A stretch of DNA of 64,000 nt, from NCBI RefSeq assembly GCF_014655595.1, contig NZ_BNBL01000007.1, positions 325,909 to 389,908 of the forward strand. The letters are read 5' to 3'. This DNA is from Streptomyces griseocarneus (GTDB lineage: Bacteria > Actinomycetota > Actinomycetes > Streptomycetales > Streptomycetaceae). Below are positions 25,212 to 34,320 of the stretch, piece by piece. The position numbers and the translations under genes are program-made. The notes beneath the pieces are model-generated. The model searched no databases. It worked only from the letters and a program-made list of their open reading frames with translations, and was not told where the DNA came from. How positions within the stretch are numbered: position 1 is the stretch's first letter; the number at the start of each line of letters is the position of its first letter.

Positions 25212-26918
25212 ATGACGTCCACGGTGCCCACCGCCGTCCACGACGAGCACGAGCAGGTCCAGCCCGTCGAGCCGCCGATCACCATGTTCGGCCCGGACTT
25301 CCCCTTCGCCTACGACGACTTCCTCGCCCACCCGGCGGGCCTCGGCCAGATCCCGGCCACCGAGCACGGCACCGAGGTCGCCGTCATCGGCGGCGGACTG
25401 TCGGGCATCGTCGCGGCGTACGAGCTGATGAAGATGGGCCTCAAGCCCGTCGTCTACGAGGCCGACCAGATCGGTGGCCGCCTGCGCACGGTGGGCTTCG
25501 AGGGCTGCGACGAAGAGCTGACGGCCGAGATGGGCGCGATGCGCTTCCCGCCGTCCTCCACCGCCTTCCAGTACTACATCGACCTGGTGGGCCTGGAGAC
25601 CAAGCCGTTCCCCAACCCGCTGGCGCCCGAGACCCCCTCCACCGTCGTCGACCTCAAGGGCGAGTCCCACTACGCCGAGACGGTCGAGGACCTGCCGCAG
25701 GTCTACCGTGACGTGGCCCAGGCGTGGAACGCCTGCCTGGAGGAGGGCGCCGACTTCTCCGACATGAACCGCGCCATGCGCGAGCGCGACGTGCCGCGCA
25801 TCCGGGAGATCTGGGCGAAGCTGGTCGAGAAGCTCGACAACCAGACCTTCTACGGCTTCCTCTGCGAGTCCGAGGCCTTCAAGTCCTTCCGGCACCGCGA
25901 GATCTTCGGCCAGGTCGGCTTCGGCACCGGCGGCTGGGACACCGACTTCCCCAACTCCATCCTGGAGATCCTGCGCGTCGTCTACACCGAGGCCGACGAC
26001 CACCACCGCGGCATCGTCGGCGGCAGCCAGCAGCTTCCGCTGCGGCTGTGGGAGCGCGAGCCGCAGAAGCTCGTCCACTGGGCGCCGGGCACCTCGCTGT
26101 CCTCGCTGCACGGCGGCACTCCCCGCCCGGCCGTCACCCGCCTGCACCGCACGGCCGGCAACCGCATCACCGTCACCGACGCGAGCGGCGACATCCGCAC
26201 CTTCAAGGCGGCCATCTTCACGGCCCAGTCCTGGATGCTGCTGTCCAAGATCGCGTGTGACGACTCGCTCTTCCCCATCGACCACTGGACGGCGATGGAG
26301 CGGACGCACTACATGGAGTCGTCCAAGCTCTTCGTGCCCGTGGACCGGCCGTTCTGGCTGGACAAGGACGAGGAGACGGGCCGGGACGTCATGTCGATGA
26401 CGCTGACCGACCGCATGACGCGCGGCACCTACCTGCTGGACAACGGCCCGGACAAGCCCGCCGTCATCTGCCTCTCCTACACCTGGTGCGACGACAGCCT
26501 CAAGTGGCTGCCGCTGTCGGCGAACGAGCGCCTGGAGGTCGTGCTCAAGTCGCTCGGCGAGATCTACCCCAAGGTCGACATCCGCAAGCACATCATCGGC
26601 AACCCGGTGACGGTCTCCTGGGAGAACGAGCCCTACTTCATGGGCGCGTTCAAGGCGAACCTGCCGGGCCACTACCGCTACCAGCGACGCCTGTACACCC
26701 ACTTCATGCAGGACCGCCTGCCCGAGGACAAGCGCGGCATCTTCCTCGCCGGTGACGACATCTCCTGGACGGCGGGCTGGGCCGAGGGCGCAGTCCAGAC
26801 CGCGCTGAACGCGGTGTGGGGCGTCATGCACCAGTTCGGCGGCACCACGGACGCCACCAACCCCGGCCCGGGCGACGTCTTCGACGAGATCGCGCCCGTC
26901 GAGCTGCCGGAGGACTGA
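25212..26918 (+). CDS. Flavin amino-acid 2-monooxygenase, DavB-like
   Basis: Encodes 568 residues. It has the FAD-binding Rossmann motif VAVIGGGLSGIVAAYELMKM and GGRLRT, and the C-terminal flavin amine-oxidase segment GAFKANLPGHYRYQRRL to AGDDISWTAGWAEGAVQTAL. The N-terminal FGPDFPFAYDDFLAHPAGLG and MRFPPSSTAFQYYIDLVGLETK closely resemble bacterial L-lysine 2-monooxygenase (DavB) and, more distantly, tryptophan 2-monooxygenase. The reaction is oxidative decarboxylation of an amino acid to the amide. Lysine to 5-aminovaleramide is favoured; tryptophan to indole-3-acetamide is the main alternative. GGAG precedes the ATG. Confidence 0.82.
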   Translation: MTSTVPTAVHDEHEQVQPVEPPITMFGPDFPFAYDDFLAHPAGLGQIPATEHGTEVAVIGGGLSGIVAAYELMKMGLKPVVYEADQIGGRLRTVGFEGCDEELTAEMGAMRFPPSSTAFQYYIDLVGLETKPFPNPLAPETPSTVVDLKGESHYAETVEDLPQVYRDVAQAWNACLEEGADFSDMNRAMRERDVPRIREIWAKLVEKLDNQTFYGFLCESEAFKSFRHREIFGQVGFGTGGWDTDFPNSILEILRVVYTEADDHHRGIVGGSQQLPLRLWEREPQKLVHWAPGTSLSSLHGGTPRPAVTRLHRTAGNRITVTDASGDIRTFKAAIFTAQSWMLLSKIACDDSLFPIDHWTAMERTHYMESSKLFVPVDRPFWLDKDEETGRDVMSMTLTDRMTRGTYLLDNGPDKPAVICLSYTWCDDSLKWLPLSANERLEVVLKSLGEIYPKVDIRKHIIGNPVTVSWENEPYFMGAFKANLPGHYRYQRRLYTHFMQDRLPEDKRGIFLAGDDISWTAGWAEGAVQTALNAVWGVMHQFGGTTDATNPGPGDVFDEIAPVELPED

Positions 26919-27013
26919 GGCCCGCAGGGCTGAGGCCGGAAGAACCGAGGCCGGGGGCCGGTGCGGGGAGGTGATCCCTCCGCGCACCGGCCCGGCCGCT
27001 TCCGGCCGGGCGG

Positions 27014-27706
27014 TCAGCCCAGGGGAGTGAGCAGGCATCGCCCCACCATCCCCACGCTCGCGTCGACGCGGTCGGTGAACTCCTCGGCCAGGTCGGGCAG
27101 CGTCCGCAGCGCCCACAGCGTGCGGAAGGAGGCCCAGGCGGCGTTCCGCGCGGCCTCGAGCGTCCAGGAGCCGACCAGGTGCGTCAGCGGGTCGGCCACG
27201 TCCAGCAGGTCCGGGCCGGGCATCAGCTCCTCCCGGATCCGCTCCTCCATCATCACGAGCAGCTCGCCGATGCGATGGAAGTCGCCCTCCAGCGCGCTCG
27301 GCTCGACGCCGAGCGCCCGGCAGGTGTCGGTCAGGGCCAGGGCCAGGTCGTGGCCGATGTGGGCGTTGATCCCCGCCAGCGCGAACTGCAGGGGCCGCAC
27401 GGCCGGGTGACCCCGCAGCTGGAACAGCGGCCGCCAGCAGGCCGGCGCCGGGCGGCCCGCGGCGGCCTGGTCCACGGCGTGCAGATAGCGCCCGGCGAAG
27501 CGCACGTCGAGCTCGGCCGCGGCTCGGTGGTCGCGGAAGGCGCCCGCTCCCACCCGGCGGCCGATCTCCTCGGTGACCGCCAGATAGACGCGGTTGAAGA
27601 CCGCCACCCCGTCGCCCGGCGGGAGCCCGGCCCCGAGCCCCCGCATTCTCGCCACCACCGCGTCGATGCCGACGGACACCGCCGACCGCGCCCCCACCCT
27701 CGTCAT
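27014..27706 (-). CDS. DUF5995 family protein
   Basis: Encodes 230 residues starting MTRVGARSAVSVGIDAVVAR. It is a mostly helical cytosolic protein. The conserved signature of the family is visible as FALAGINAHIGHDLALALTDTC, with His residues that could bind metal, and EDRVDASVG-like ends. No function is established for DUF5995. It lies alone on the minus strand next to the nucleobase permease. Confidence 0.75.
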   Translation of the reverse strand: MTRVGARSAVSVGIDAVVARMRGLGAGLPPGDGVAVFNRVYLAVTEEIGRRVGAGAFRDHRAAAELDVRFAGRYLHAVDQAAAGRPAPACWRPLFQLRGHPAVRPLQFALAGINAHIGHDLALALTDTCRALGVEPSALEGDFHRIGELLVMMEERIREELMPGPDLLDVADPLTHLVGSWTLEAARNAAWASFRTLWALRTLPDLAEEFTDRVDASVGMVGRCLLTPLG

Positions 27707-27782
27707 GGACACAGAGTGACAGCTGAACACGGAGCGTAGGCGACGCGGTGGCTTATTTAGCCCGAACGGGTGAACGGTTCTC

Positions 27783-29201
27783 TCAGGCGCCGTGCGGGGC
27801 CGGCCCCTCGCCCGCCGCGCCGCCGGCCGCCCCGTCGTCGTAGCCGCTGGTGCCCGCGTCCAGCAGCGGTTCCTGCGTCTTGAGGTGGGCCGGGGCCAGG
27901 GCGCGCAGCGCGTGATAGCCGCTGATGACCACGATCGTGCCGAGGGCGATGCCGCTCAGCTCGAAGTTCTCGCTGATCTTCAGGCTGACGCCGCCGACGC
28001 CGATGATGACGCCCGCCGCCACCGGCACCAGGTTCAGCGGATTGCGCAGGTCGACCTTGTTGTGCACCCAGATCTGCGCACCCAGCAGGCCGATCATGCC
28101 GTAGAGGATCACGGTGATGCCGCCCAGCACGCCGCCCGGGATGGCGGCGACGACCGCGCCGAACTTCGGGCAGAGGCCGAAGAGCAGGGCGAAGCCCGCC
28201 GCGGCCCAGTAGGCGGCGGTGGAGTAGACGCGGGTGGCCGCCATGACGCCGATGTTCTCGGAGTAGGTGGTGTTGGCAGGGCCGCCGACCGCCGTGGAGA
28301 GCACCGTGGCCGCGCCGTCCGCGGCGATCGCGGTGCCCAGCTGGTCGTCCAGCGGGTCTCCGGTCATCTCGCCGACGGCCTTGACGTGCCCGGCGTTCTC
28401 CGCGATCAGCGCGATGACGACCGGCAGCGCCACCAGCGCCGCCGACCAGCCGAAGCTCGGCGCGTGCAGCGAGGGCAGGCCGATCCAGTCCGCCGTGCCG
28501 ACGCCGGACAGGTCCAGCCGCCAGTGGTCGACGGCCTGCGGGCCGCCGTGCACCGAATGGATCTTCCCGAAGAGCCGGTCGAGGAGCCAGGAGAGGGCGT
28601 AACCGAAGACCAGGCCGAGGAAGATCGCCACGCGGGACCAGAACCCGCGCAGGCACACCACGGCGAGCCCGGTGAAGAGCATCGTCAGCAGCGCGGTCCA
28701 CTGGTCCTGCGGCCAGTACGTGGTCGCGGTCACCGGCGCCAGGTTGAAGCCGATCAGCATCACGACCGCGCCGGTGACCACCGGCGGCATCGCCGCGTGA
28801 ATGATCCGGGCGCCGAACTTCCGCACCGCCAGCCCGCTGAGGAACAGCGCCACGCCGACCACGAGGATCGCGCCCGTGACCGCCGCGCTGTCCCCGCCCT
28901 GGGCCCGGATGATCGCCGCGACGCCCACGAAGGAGAGGCTGCAGCCCAGGTAGCTGGGCACCCGGCCGCGGGTCGCCAGCAGGAAGATGATCGTGGCGAC
29001 GCCCGACATCATGATCGCGAGGTTCGGGTCGAGACCCATCAGGACGGGTGCCACGAACGACGCACCGAACATCGCGACCACATGCTGCGCGCCCAGGCCC
29101 GCGGTCCTCGGCCACGAGAGCCGCTCATCCGGTCTGACGACGGCTCCCGGGGCGGGGGTGCGCCCGTCTCCGTGCAGGGTCCAGCGCACGCCGAGGCCCA
29201 T
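27783..29201 (-). CDS. Uracil/xanthine permease, NCS2 family
   Basis: Encodes 472 residues, with GGAG five bases before the ATG on the minus strand. It has the NCS2 arrangement of about fourteen membrane segments. Signatures are QHVVAMFGASFVAPVLMGLD near the start, LIAENAGHVKAVGEMTGDPL (the conserved Glu region) and GGPANTTYSENIGVMAATRV (the second half-helix with substrate-binding residues). The AENAGH and YSENIG pattern favours a uracil-type (UraA) substrate over xanthine. The C-terminal tail is Gly/Ala-rich. Confidence 0.9.
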   Translation of the reverse strand: MGLGVRWTLHGDGRTPAPGAVVRPDERLSWPRTAGLGAQHVVAMFGASFVAPVLMGLDPNLAIMMSGVATIIFLLATRGRVPSYLGCSLSFVGVAAIIRAQGGDSAAVTGAILVVGVALFLSGLAVRKFGARIIHAAMPPVVTGAVVMLIGFNLAPVTATTYWPQDQWTALLTMLFTGLAVVCLRGFWSRVAIFLGLVFGYALSWLLDRLFGKIHSVHGGPQAVDHWRLDLSGVGTADWIGLPSLHAPSFGWSAALVALPVVIALIAENAGHVKAVGEMTGDPLDDQLGTAIAADGAATVLSTAVGGPANTTYSENIGVMAATRVYSTAAYWAAAGFALLFGLCPKFGAVVAAIPGGVLGGITVILYGMIGLLGAQIWVHNKVDLRNPLNLVPVAAGVIIGVGGVSLKISENFELSGIALGTIVVISGYHALRALAPAHLKTQEPLLDAGTSGYDDGAAGGAAGEGPAPHGA

Positions 29202-29408
29202 GGCTGCTCCATATGTCGCGTTGTGGTGATCCGGACCATGCTAAGCCGGGCCGCGCGGTGCTCCGTCTCGCCGCCGGGGCGTGCGGGCGTTGGTGCGATC
29301 GGCGCAATTAACACCCCGTAGGACTGTACGGCCGGGAGCACCGGCTGTTTATCAGTTCATGGGAGGTATGTGTCCGGTGTCCGATTTCCTGCAATTCAGG
29401 AGACACAC

Positions 29409-30251
29409 ATGCGTAACCTCGTCGGCCGCACAGCGGCCGCCGCGTTCATCGCCGGCGCAACCATCATTCCGCTCGCCGGAGTGGCCCAGGCCGCGCCGCA
29501 GATCGCGTCGGGCGCCCAGTCCGCGAGCTGGGACGACGACCACGACCGAGGCCGTGACCGCGGCCGCGACCGGGACTGCGACCGCGACCGCGACAAGGGC
29601 AACCGCCACGACCGTGACAAGGGCCGTGACAAGGACCGCGACAAGGACCGCGACAAGGGCAACCGCCACGACCGCGACAAGGGCCGTGACAAGGACCGGG
29701 ACTGCGACCGCGACCGCGACCGCGGGCGCGACCGTGACCGCGACAAGGACGACTGCGACCGCGGGCGTCACCACCGCGACAACGACCGGGACGACTGCGA
29801 CCGCGGGCGTCACCACCGCGACAACGACAAGGACGACTGCGACCGCGGCCACCGCCACGGCAGCTGGAGCCACGACCACAGCTGGAGCCGCCACGAGAGC
29901 TGGGGCGGCGGCTGGGGCGGTAACTGGGGCGGCATCTTCATCGGCAAGTGGAAGAACAACGGCTGGGGCCACAACGGCTGGGGCCACAACAACTGGGGTG
30001 GCCACAACAGCTGGGGCCACAACAACGGCTGGGGCCACAACAACGGCTGCGGCCACGACAAGTGGGGCGGCGGCTGGGGTCACCACGGTGACGACTGGGG
30101 CGGCCACCACAAGGGCGGCGACTGCGACGACAAGTGGGGCGGCCACCACGACAAGTGGGGCGGCCACCACGGCGGCCACGACGACTGCAACGGTCACGGC
30201 GGGCACGGCGGCCACTGGGGCGGCGGGCACGGCTGGGCCATTGTGATCTGA
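29409..30251 (+). CDS. Secreted repeat protein: mixed-charge Asp/Arg/Lys tract followed by Gly/Trp/His/Asn tract
   Basis: Encodes 280 residues, with CAGGAG about eight bases before the ATG. A Sec signal peptide is clear (residues 1-28, ending LAGVAQA). About residues 46-150 are an almost pure Asp/Arg/Lys tract (DRDKGRDKDRDKDRDKGN, then DDCDRGRHHRDND repeats). Residues 150-276 are Gly/Trp/His/Asn-rich (GWGHNGWGHNNWGGHNSW) with scattered Cys. There is no LPXTG or membrane anchor. No enzyme domain is seen. It probably stays in the wall or matrix and could bind metals through His/Asp/Cys. It might be dismissed as spurious, but the signal peptide, ribosome site and in-frame codon bias argue that it is real. 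Confidence 0.8.
   Translation: MRNLVGRTAAAAFIAGATIIPLAGVAQAAPQIASGAQSASWDDDHDRGRDRGRDRDCDRDRDKGNRHDRDKGRDKDRDKDRDKGNRHDRDKGRDKDRDCDRDRDRGRDRDRDKDDCDRGRHHRDNDRDDCDRGRHHRDNDKDDCDRGHRHGSWSHDHSWSRHESWGGGWGGNWGGIFIGKWKNNGWGHNGWGHNNWGGHNSWGHNNGWGHNNGCGHDKWGGGWGHHGDDWGGHHKGGDCDDKWGGHHDKWGGHHGGHDDCNGHGGHGGHWGGGHGWAIVI
29591..29831 (+). repeat. Internal DNA repeats of the mixed-charge gene (60-bp and 42-bp periods)
   Basis: A 60-bp unit beginning CGACAAGGGCAACCGCCACG occurs at 29591 and 29651. A 42-bp unit beginning GACGACTGCGACCGCGGGCG occurs at 29748 and 29790. Both periods are multiples of three, so expansion or contraction keeps the frame. Confidence 0.8.
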
Positions 30252-30314
30252 CCTTTCCGCGCCTGACGGTCCCCCTCCACCGCGGGCCGTGGCCGACCTC
30301 CCCCGGGGTCCGGT

Positions 30315-31529
30315 TCACGGCCCGCGGCGGCGTGTCGCACGGGCGGGGGCGGCCGCGGGCTGCCGGGCAGCGGCCGGTGCGCGCAACACGCCCGCCCCCG
30401 CGACCAGTCCGCCCGCCAGCGCGGTCACCAGGGCGAAGGACACCACGAGCGAGGTGGCGTTCGCGATCTGGCCGATGACGGCCGGCGCCACCAGCGCCGA
30501 CGAGTAGACGATGGTCGCCACGCCGGCGATGGCCTGGTCCGGACGCGGCCCGCTGTGCCCCGCGGCCGCGAAGGCCAGCGGGACCACCACGGCGATCCCC
30601 ACGCCCAGCAGCGCGAAACCGGCGATCACGGGCGCCGGCCCGGCCGAGGAGACGACCAGCGCCCCGCCGAGGACCGCCACGACGCCGCTCGCCCGTACGG
30701 TCCCCACCGGCCCGAACCGCCGGACCACCGCGTCACCGGCGAAGCGGGCCAGTGCCATCGCGCAGGCGAACGCCGTGGTGCAGGCGGCGGCCGTGCCCGG
30801 ATCGGAGCCGATGACGTCGCGCAGGTAGACGGCCGACCAGTCCAGGCTCGCCCCTTCGGCGAAGACCGCGCAGAACCCGACCGCCCCGATGGCCAGCGCG
30901 GCCCGCGGCGGCGGCGAGAATCGCGGCGGCGGCCGCTCGTCGTCGGCCGGGCGCAGGTCCAGCACTCCCCGGCAGGCGGCCGCGCCGAGCAGGACGAGCA
31001 CACCGGCCGCCAGGGCGAAGTGGAGCCGGGCGTCCGTCTCCGTGTGCGCGGCGAGCGTGCCCGCCGCGGAACCGGTGAGTCCGCCCGCGCTCCACATTCC
31101 GTGCAGCCCCGACATGATCGAGCGGCCCAGCCGCTCCTCGGTCCGCACGCCGAGTGCGTTCATGGCGACGTCCGCCATCCCGGACGTCGCCCCGTACACC
31201 GTGAGTGCGGCGCAGAGGGTGACCATGGAGGGGGAGAGGGCGGGCGGCACCAGCGAGAGGCACCACAGGACGAGCAGCAGGCGCAGCCCGGCCCGGGTGC
31301 CGTAGCGGTGGCCGACGCGCCCCGCGAGCGGCATGGCGACCGAGGCGCCGACCGCGGGGCAGACGAGTGCGAGGCCGAGCAGGCCGGATCCGAGGCCCGC
31401 GTGTTCCTGGATCCAGGGGACGCGGGTGGCGAAGCTGCCGGTGACCGCGCCGTGGACGGCGAAGACCGCCGCGATCGCGATCCGTGCCCGGCGCAGCCGG
31501 GGGTCCCCGCCTTCCGCAGGTGTGCGCAT
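30315..31529 (-). CDS. MFS transporter
   Basis: Encodes 404 residues with about twelve hydrophobic segments. The motif A-like loop is GRVGHRYGTRAG. The layout (HGAVTGSFATRVPWIQEHAG at the start, GMADVAMNALGVRTEERLG in the middle) resembles the YbjJ/FucP-like group of MFS proteins. Substrate unknown. The C-terminal tail is Ala/Arg/Pro-rich. It ends close to the preceding repeat-protein gene in convergent orientation. Confidence 0.85.
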   Translation of the reverse strand: MRTPAEGGDPRLRRARIAIAAVFAVHGAVTGSFATRVPWIQEHAGLGSGLLGLALVCPAVGASVAMPLAGRVGHRYGTRAGLRLLLVLWCLSLVPPALSPSMVTLCAALTVYGATSGMADVAMNALGVRTEERLGRSIMSGLHGMWSAGGLTGSAAGTLAAHTETDARLHFALAAGVLVLLGAAACRGVLDLRPADDERPPPRFSPPPRAALAIGAVGFCAVFAEGASLDWSAVYLRDVIGSDPGTAAACTTAFACAMALARFAGDAVVRRFGPVGTVRASGVVAVLGGALVVSSAGPAPVIAGFALLGVGIAVVVPLAFAAAGHSGPRPDQAIAGVATIVYSSALVAPAVIGQIANATSLVVSFALVTALAGGLVAGAGVLRAPAAARQPAAAPARATRRRGP

Positions 31530-31573
31530 GCCGCTCCGTCCGCCGTCCGGCCCGCTCGTGCGCTCTCAGTGCA

Positions 31574-34000
31574 TCAGCAGGAGCCCTGGTCCTGCCAGAC
31601 CCCCCATTGGCCGGTGGTGCCGGGCTCCTCGCCCCGCGTCCACCACTTGGCCTTCCAGGAGCGGGACTTCCACGAGACGGTGGCGCCCCCGTTGTAGGCG
31701 GCTTCCCGGTCCCAGGCCGGCGCGGTGCAGGTGCCGCCGGTGGGGGTGCCCGTCGGCGTGCCGGTCGGGGTGCCCGTCGGGGTCGCGGTGGGGGTGCCCG
31801 TGGGGGTTGCCGTCGGTGTGGGCGAGGGACCGCCCGGGTCGACCACGGTGGTGCCCCGGGCCAGGTCGCCGGCCAGGGCGTACGTCCTGCCGCCGAAGCT
31901 CACCGTCCAGTTGGAGGGGGTGGACGCCGGCAGGTAGTAGACGAAGTCGAGGTCCGCCGAGGCGCCCGGCGCGAGCGGCTGGGAGGCCGGGAGCCTGACC
32001 GAGACCCGGTGGTAGTCGCCCTTGAGGCCGCCGACGTTGCCGGTCGAGGCGTGGTCGCTGCGGATGACCTTCAGGCCCCAGCCCGACTGGTCCCTGGCGT
32101 TGCCGGGCGCGGAGGTGGCGTAGTCGAACTGCAGCTCCGCACCGCCCGGGATGGTGGCCTTGGTGTTGTTGGTGATGTGGATCTTCGGGTTGATGGGGTA
32201 GTTGGAGTCGCCCAGCGGGAAACCGGTGAAGTCGACGCCGAGGTCGATCGCCTGGCTCGGCACGTCCGTCGTCGCGCGCTTCGCGCCGTAGGCGGGGGCC
32301 GACCTGAACGCGTCGTACAGGGCCGTGGTGAGCGTGGAGCCGGGCTCGTACTGTCCCTTGCCGGCGTTCCAGCCGTAGTCGCCGGCGAGCTCCCAGATCA
32401 TGGTGCCGCCGAGGCCCTTGTCCACGACGTACTGGGCCTTGGCCTTCACCGACTGCTCGTCCTCGGTGGAGAGGAAGACCTTCTTCTCGGCGTTCCACAG
32501 CCAGGGGGCGGTCAGCGTGGCGTCGTAGCGACGGGCGTAGGTGCCGGTGAGCTTGGTGCCGGCCGGGAAGCCGTACGCGCCGGCGTAGTCGCCGACGACG
32601 CCCTTCTCCAGGTTCTTCGCGTGCCACATCGGGTTGGACCCGGCGGGCGACTCCTTGCCGTCGTCGTCCTTGTCGTGCCAGAGGTTGTCGATGCCCACCG
32701 CGCCGTCGCCGCACGTCGTCAGGCCCGAACCGGCGGGACAGGAGGCCGCCTTGGCCGTTCCCCACAGGCCGTCGGTGCCACCGGTGACGTTCTTCCAGCC
32801 GCGCGTGTAGTACGGCAGGCCGAGGTTGACGCGGCCGGCCGGGAGGGCGCCGCGGAAGTAGTGGTACGCCCAGTCGCCGTTGAGGTAGCCGATGCCGCCG
32901 TACTGCCCGGCGGTGTAGACGCCCCACTTGGCGAGTTCGGCGTCCTTTCCGTCGTCGTACAGCGCCGCGTTGGGGCCGACGAACTCGTTCCAGGCCCCGT
33001 GCAGGTCGTACGACATCACGTTGACGTAGTCCAGGTATTTCGCGCTCTGATACGTCTCCATGCCGCGCAGCAGATAGCCCGACGAGGGTGCGGCGACGGA
33101 GAGCAGATAGTGCTTTCCGTCGGCGGCGCCGGCCCGGTCGAGCTTTTCCCGGAGCGTCTTCAGCAGGGCCGCGTATCCCTTGTTGAGACCGCCGCGCCGG
33201 GCGTTGGCGAGCGCCCAGTCCTTGGGGTGCCCGGCGTCCTTCATCGAGGTCGGGTACTCGTAGTCGATGTCGACGCCGTTGAATCCGTATTTCTTGACGA
33301 ACGCGACGGCCGAATCCGCGAAGGTGTCGATTCCGGCCTGGTTGACCGAGCCGTCGGCGTTCGTCGCGGTCCGGTAGAAACCACCGGAGTCGACGCGCTT
33401 GCCGTTCTCGTCGATATAGCCGCCGGTCTCCGCCCAGCCGCCCACGGAGATGAGCGTCTTCACCTGCGGATGCTGTTTCTTGTACTTGTTCAGCAGGTTG
33501 AAGTGCCCCTTGTAGGGGAGGGCCGGGTCCATTTCGGCGCCGGCGACGCCGGGCCAGGTCATTCCGGTCGCCGGATTTCCCGCGCCGTCCGCGCCGACGG
33601 AGATCTTGTCGTCGGGGCCGACGTGCGCGAAGGCGTAATTGAGGTGGGTGACCTTGTCCCAGGGGATGTCCGGGGCGAGGTAGGCGGGAGTGCCGTCCTT
33701 GCCGGTGCGCCAGCCGGTGAAATAGCCGATGACGCGACGCTGGTGATCGGCGCCCATCTTCTCCCGGCCGGCCGCGTCGTAGACCGAACAGTAGGGGACG
33801 TCGACGCCCGGTGTGGCGTACAGGCCGTCGGGGCGGCAGGCGGACTGGTCCTCGGCGTGCGAGGCGGTCGCGGAGAGCGTGCCGGCCAGCAGGCCGGCCA
33901 GGGCGGTGGCCGCCGCCGTGAGGGCGACGCTCCCGCGGACGCGGAAACCGGCCGATCGGTTTCCGGCGGATCCGCCGGGGGTTCTCTTGCGGGACAACAC
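31574..34000 (-). CDS. Secreted modular GH18 chitinase with chitinase-C domain and CBM5/12
   Basis: Encodes 808 residues from GTG 34000, preceded by GGAGG at ideal spacing; the open frame extends upstream but without a ribosome site. Order: basic signal peptide (about 1-42), GH18 barrel with the catalytic NGVDIDYEYP near residue 245, a chitinase C-type beta domain (NPKIHITNNTKATIPGGAEL onwards), a Thr/Pro/Gly linker (TPTGTPTGTPTG) and a terminal chitin-binding CBM5/12 with AYNGGATVSWKSRSWKAKWW. The product hydrolyses chitin outside the cell. A candidate DasR-like site lies upstream, fitting N-acetylglucosamine control. Confidence 0.93.
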   Translation of the reverse strand: MLSRKRTPGGSAGNRSAGFRVRGSVALTAAATALAGLLAGTLSATASHAEDQSACRPDGLYATPGVDVPYCSVYDAAGREKMGADHQRRVIGYFTGWRTGKDGTPAYLAPDIPWDKVTHLNYAFAHVGPDDKISVGADGAGNPATGMTWPGVAGAEMDPALPYKGHFNLLNKYKKQHPQVKTLISVGGWAETGGYIDENGKRVDSGGFYRTATNADGSVNQAGIDTFADSAVAFVKKYGFNGVDIDYEYPTSMKDAGHPKDWALANARRGGLNKGYAALLKTLREKLDRAGAADGKHYLLSVAAPSSGYLLRGMETYQSAKYLDYVNVMSYDLHGAWNEFVGPNAALYDDGKDAELAKWGVYTAGQYGGIGYLNGDWAYHYFRGALPAGRVNLGLPYYTRGWKNVTGGTDGLWGTAKAASCPAGSGLTTCGDGAVGIDNLWHDKDDDGKESPAGSNPMWHAKNLEKGVVGDYAGAYGFPAGTKLTGTYARRYDATLTAPWLWNAEKKVFLSTEDEQSVKAKAQYVVDKGLGGTMIWELAGDYGWNAGKGQYEPGSTLTTALYDAFRSAPAYGAKRATTDVPSQAIDLGVDFTGFPLGDSNYPINPKIHITNNTKATIPGGAELQFDYATSAPGNARDQSGWGLKVIRSDHASTGNVGGLKGDYHRVSVRLPASQPLAPGASADLDFVYYLPASTPSNWTVSFGGRTYALAGDLARGTTVVDPGGPSPTPTATPTGTPTATPTGTPTGTPTGTPTGGTCTAPAWDREAAYNGGATVSWKSRSWKAKWWTRGEEPGTTGQWGVWQDQGSC

Positions 34001-34117
34001 GTTCGGTTCCTCCAGTGGGGGCTCATGACGAGCGATGCGGGGGGTGTGCGACGTGCCGGGCCCGTGGTGCGCGCGCACCGGCGGGCCGTACTCCTCGGAG
34101 GTGTGGCAGAGGTTAAA

Positions 34118-34131
34118 AGGACTAGACCAGT
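34118..34131 (-). promoter_or_regulatory. Candidate DasR/chitinase operator (dre-like)
   Basis: AGGACTAGACCAGT matches 11 of 14 positions of the palindromic dre core TGGTCTAGACCACT, the right half best. A second related half-site GGACCA lies at 34146-34151. Sites of this kind lie upstream of Streptomyces chitinase genes and mediate repression by DasR and chitin induction. It lies about 118 bases before the chitinase start. Confidence 0.5.
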
Positions 34132-34151
34132 GCGTCAATAGGTATGGACCA

Positions 34152-34320
34152 AGTGCGCGGCGAGCTCCCGTCGCCCTCCGGGTGTGAGCCCGCGCACTCT
34201 GTCAAGTCCCCGTGGACACCGCGGCGCCGTCCGGCGTACGCTCGGACTCGTCGGAGCTGCGGCATTTGATGAATCCGCAGGTCAGGCACCTTGTACTGTA
34301 AAATTGATCGAATTTACGCA
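34152..34320. other. Shared intergenic region between chitinase and rib operon
   Basis: No gene seen. TAAAAT at 34299-34304 is a near-consensus minus-10 box placed 16 bases before the riboswitch and is the likely rib promoter. No convincing minus-35 was found. Confidence 0.4.

Noticed and set aside
23529..27116. A minus-strand open frame of 1,195 codons
   Set aside because: It lies antisense to AsnC, the amidase and the monooxygenase, all of which have clear family motifs. It has no motif of its own. Long antisense frames are expected in DNA with strong third-position GC bias.
29591..29831. CRISPR-like repeats
   Set aside because: The repeats are in frame within a secreted protein gene, have no unique spacers of constant length, and no cas genes are near.
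31484..34141. A plus-strand open frame of 885 codons
   Set aside because: It is the complement of the chitinase gene, whose catalytic motif, signal peptide and ribosome site are all on the minus strand.
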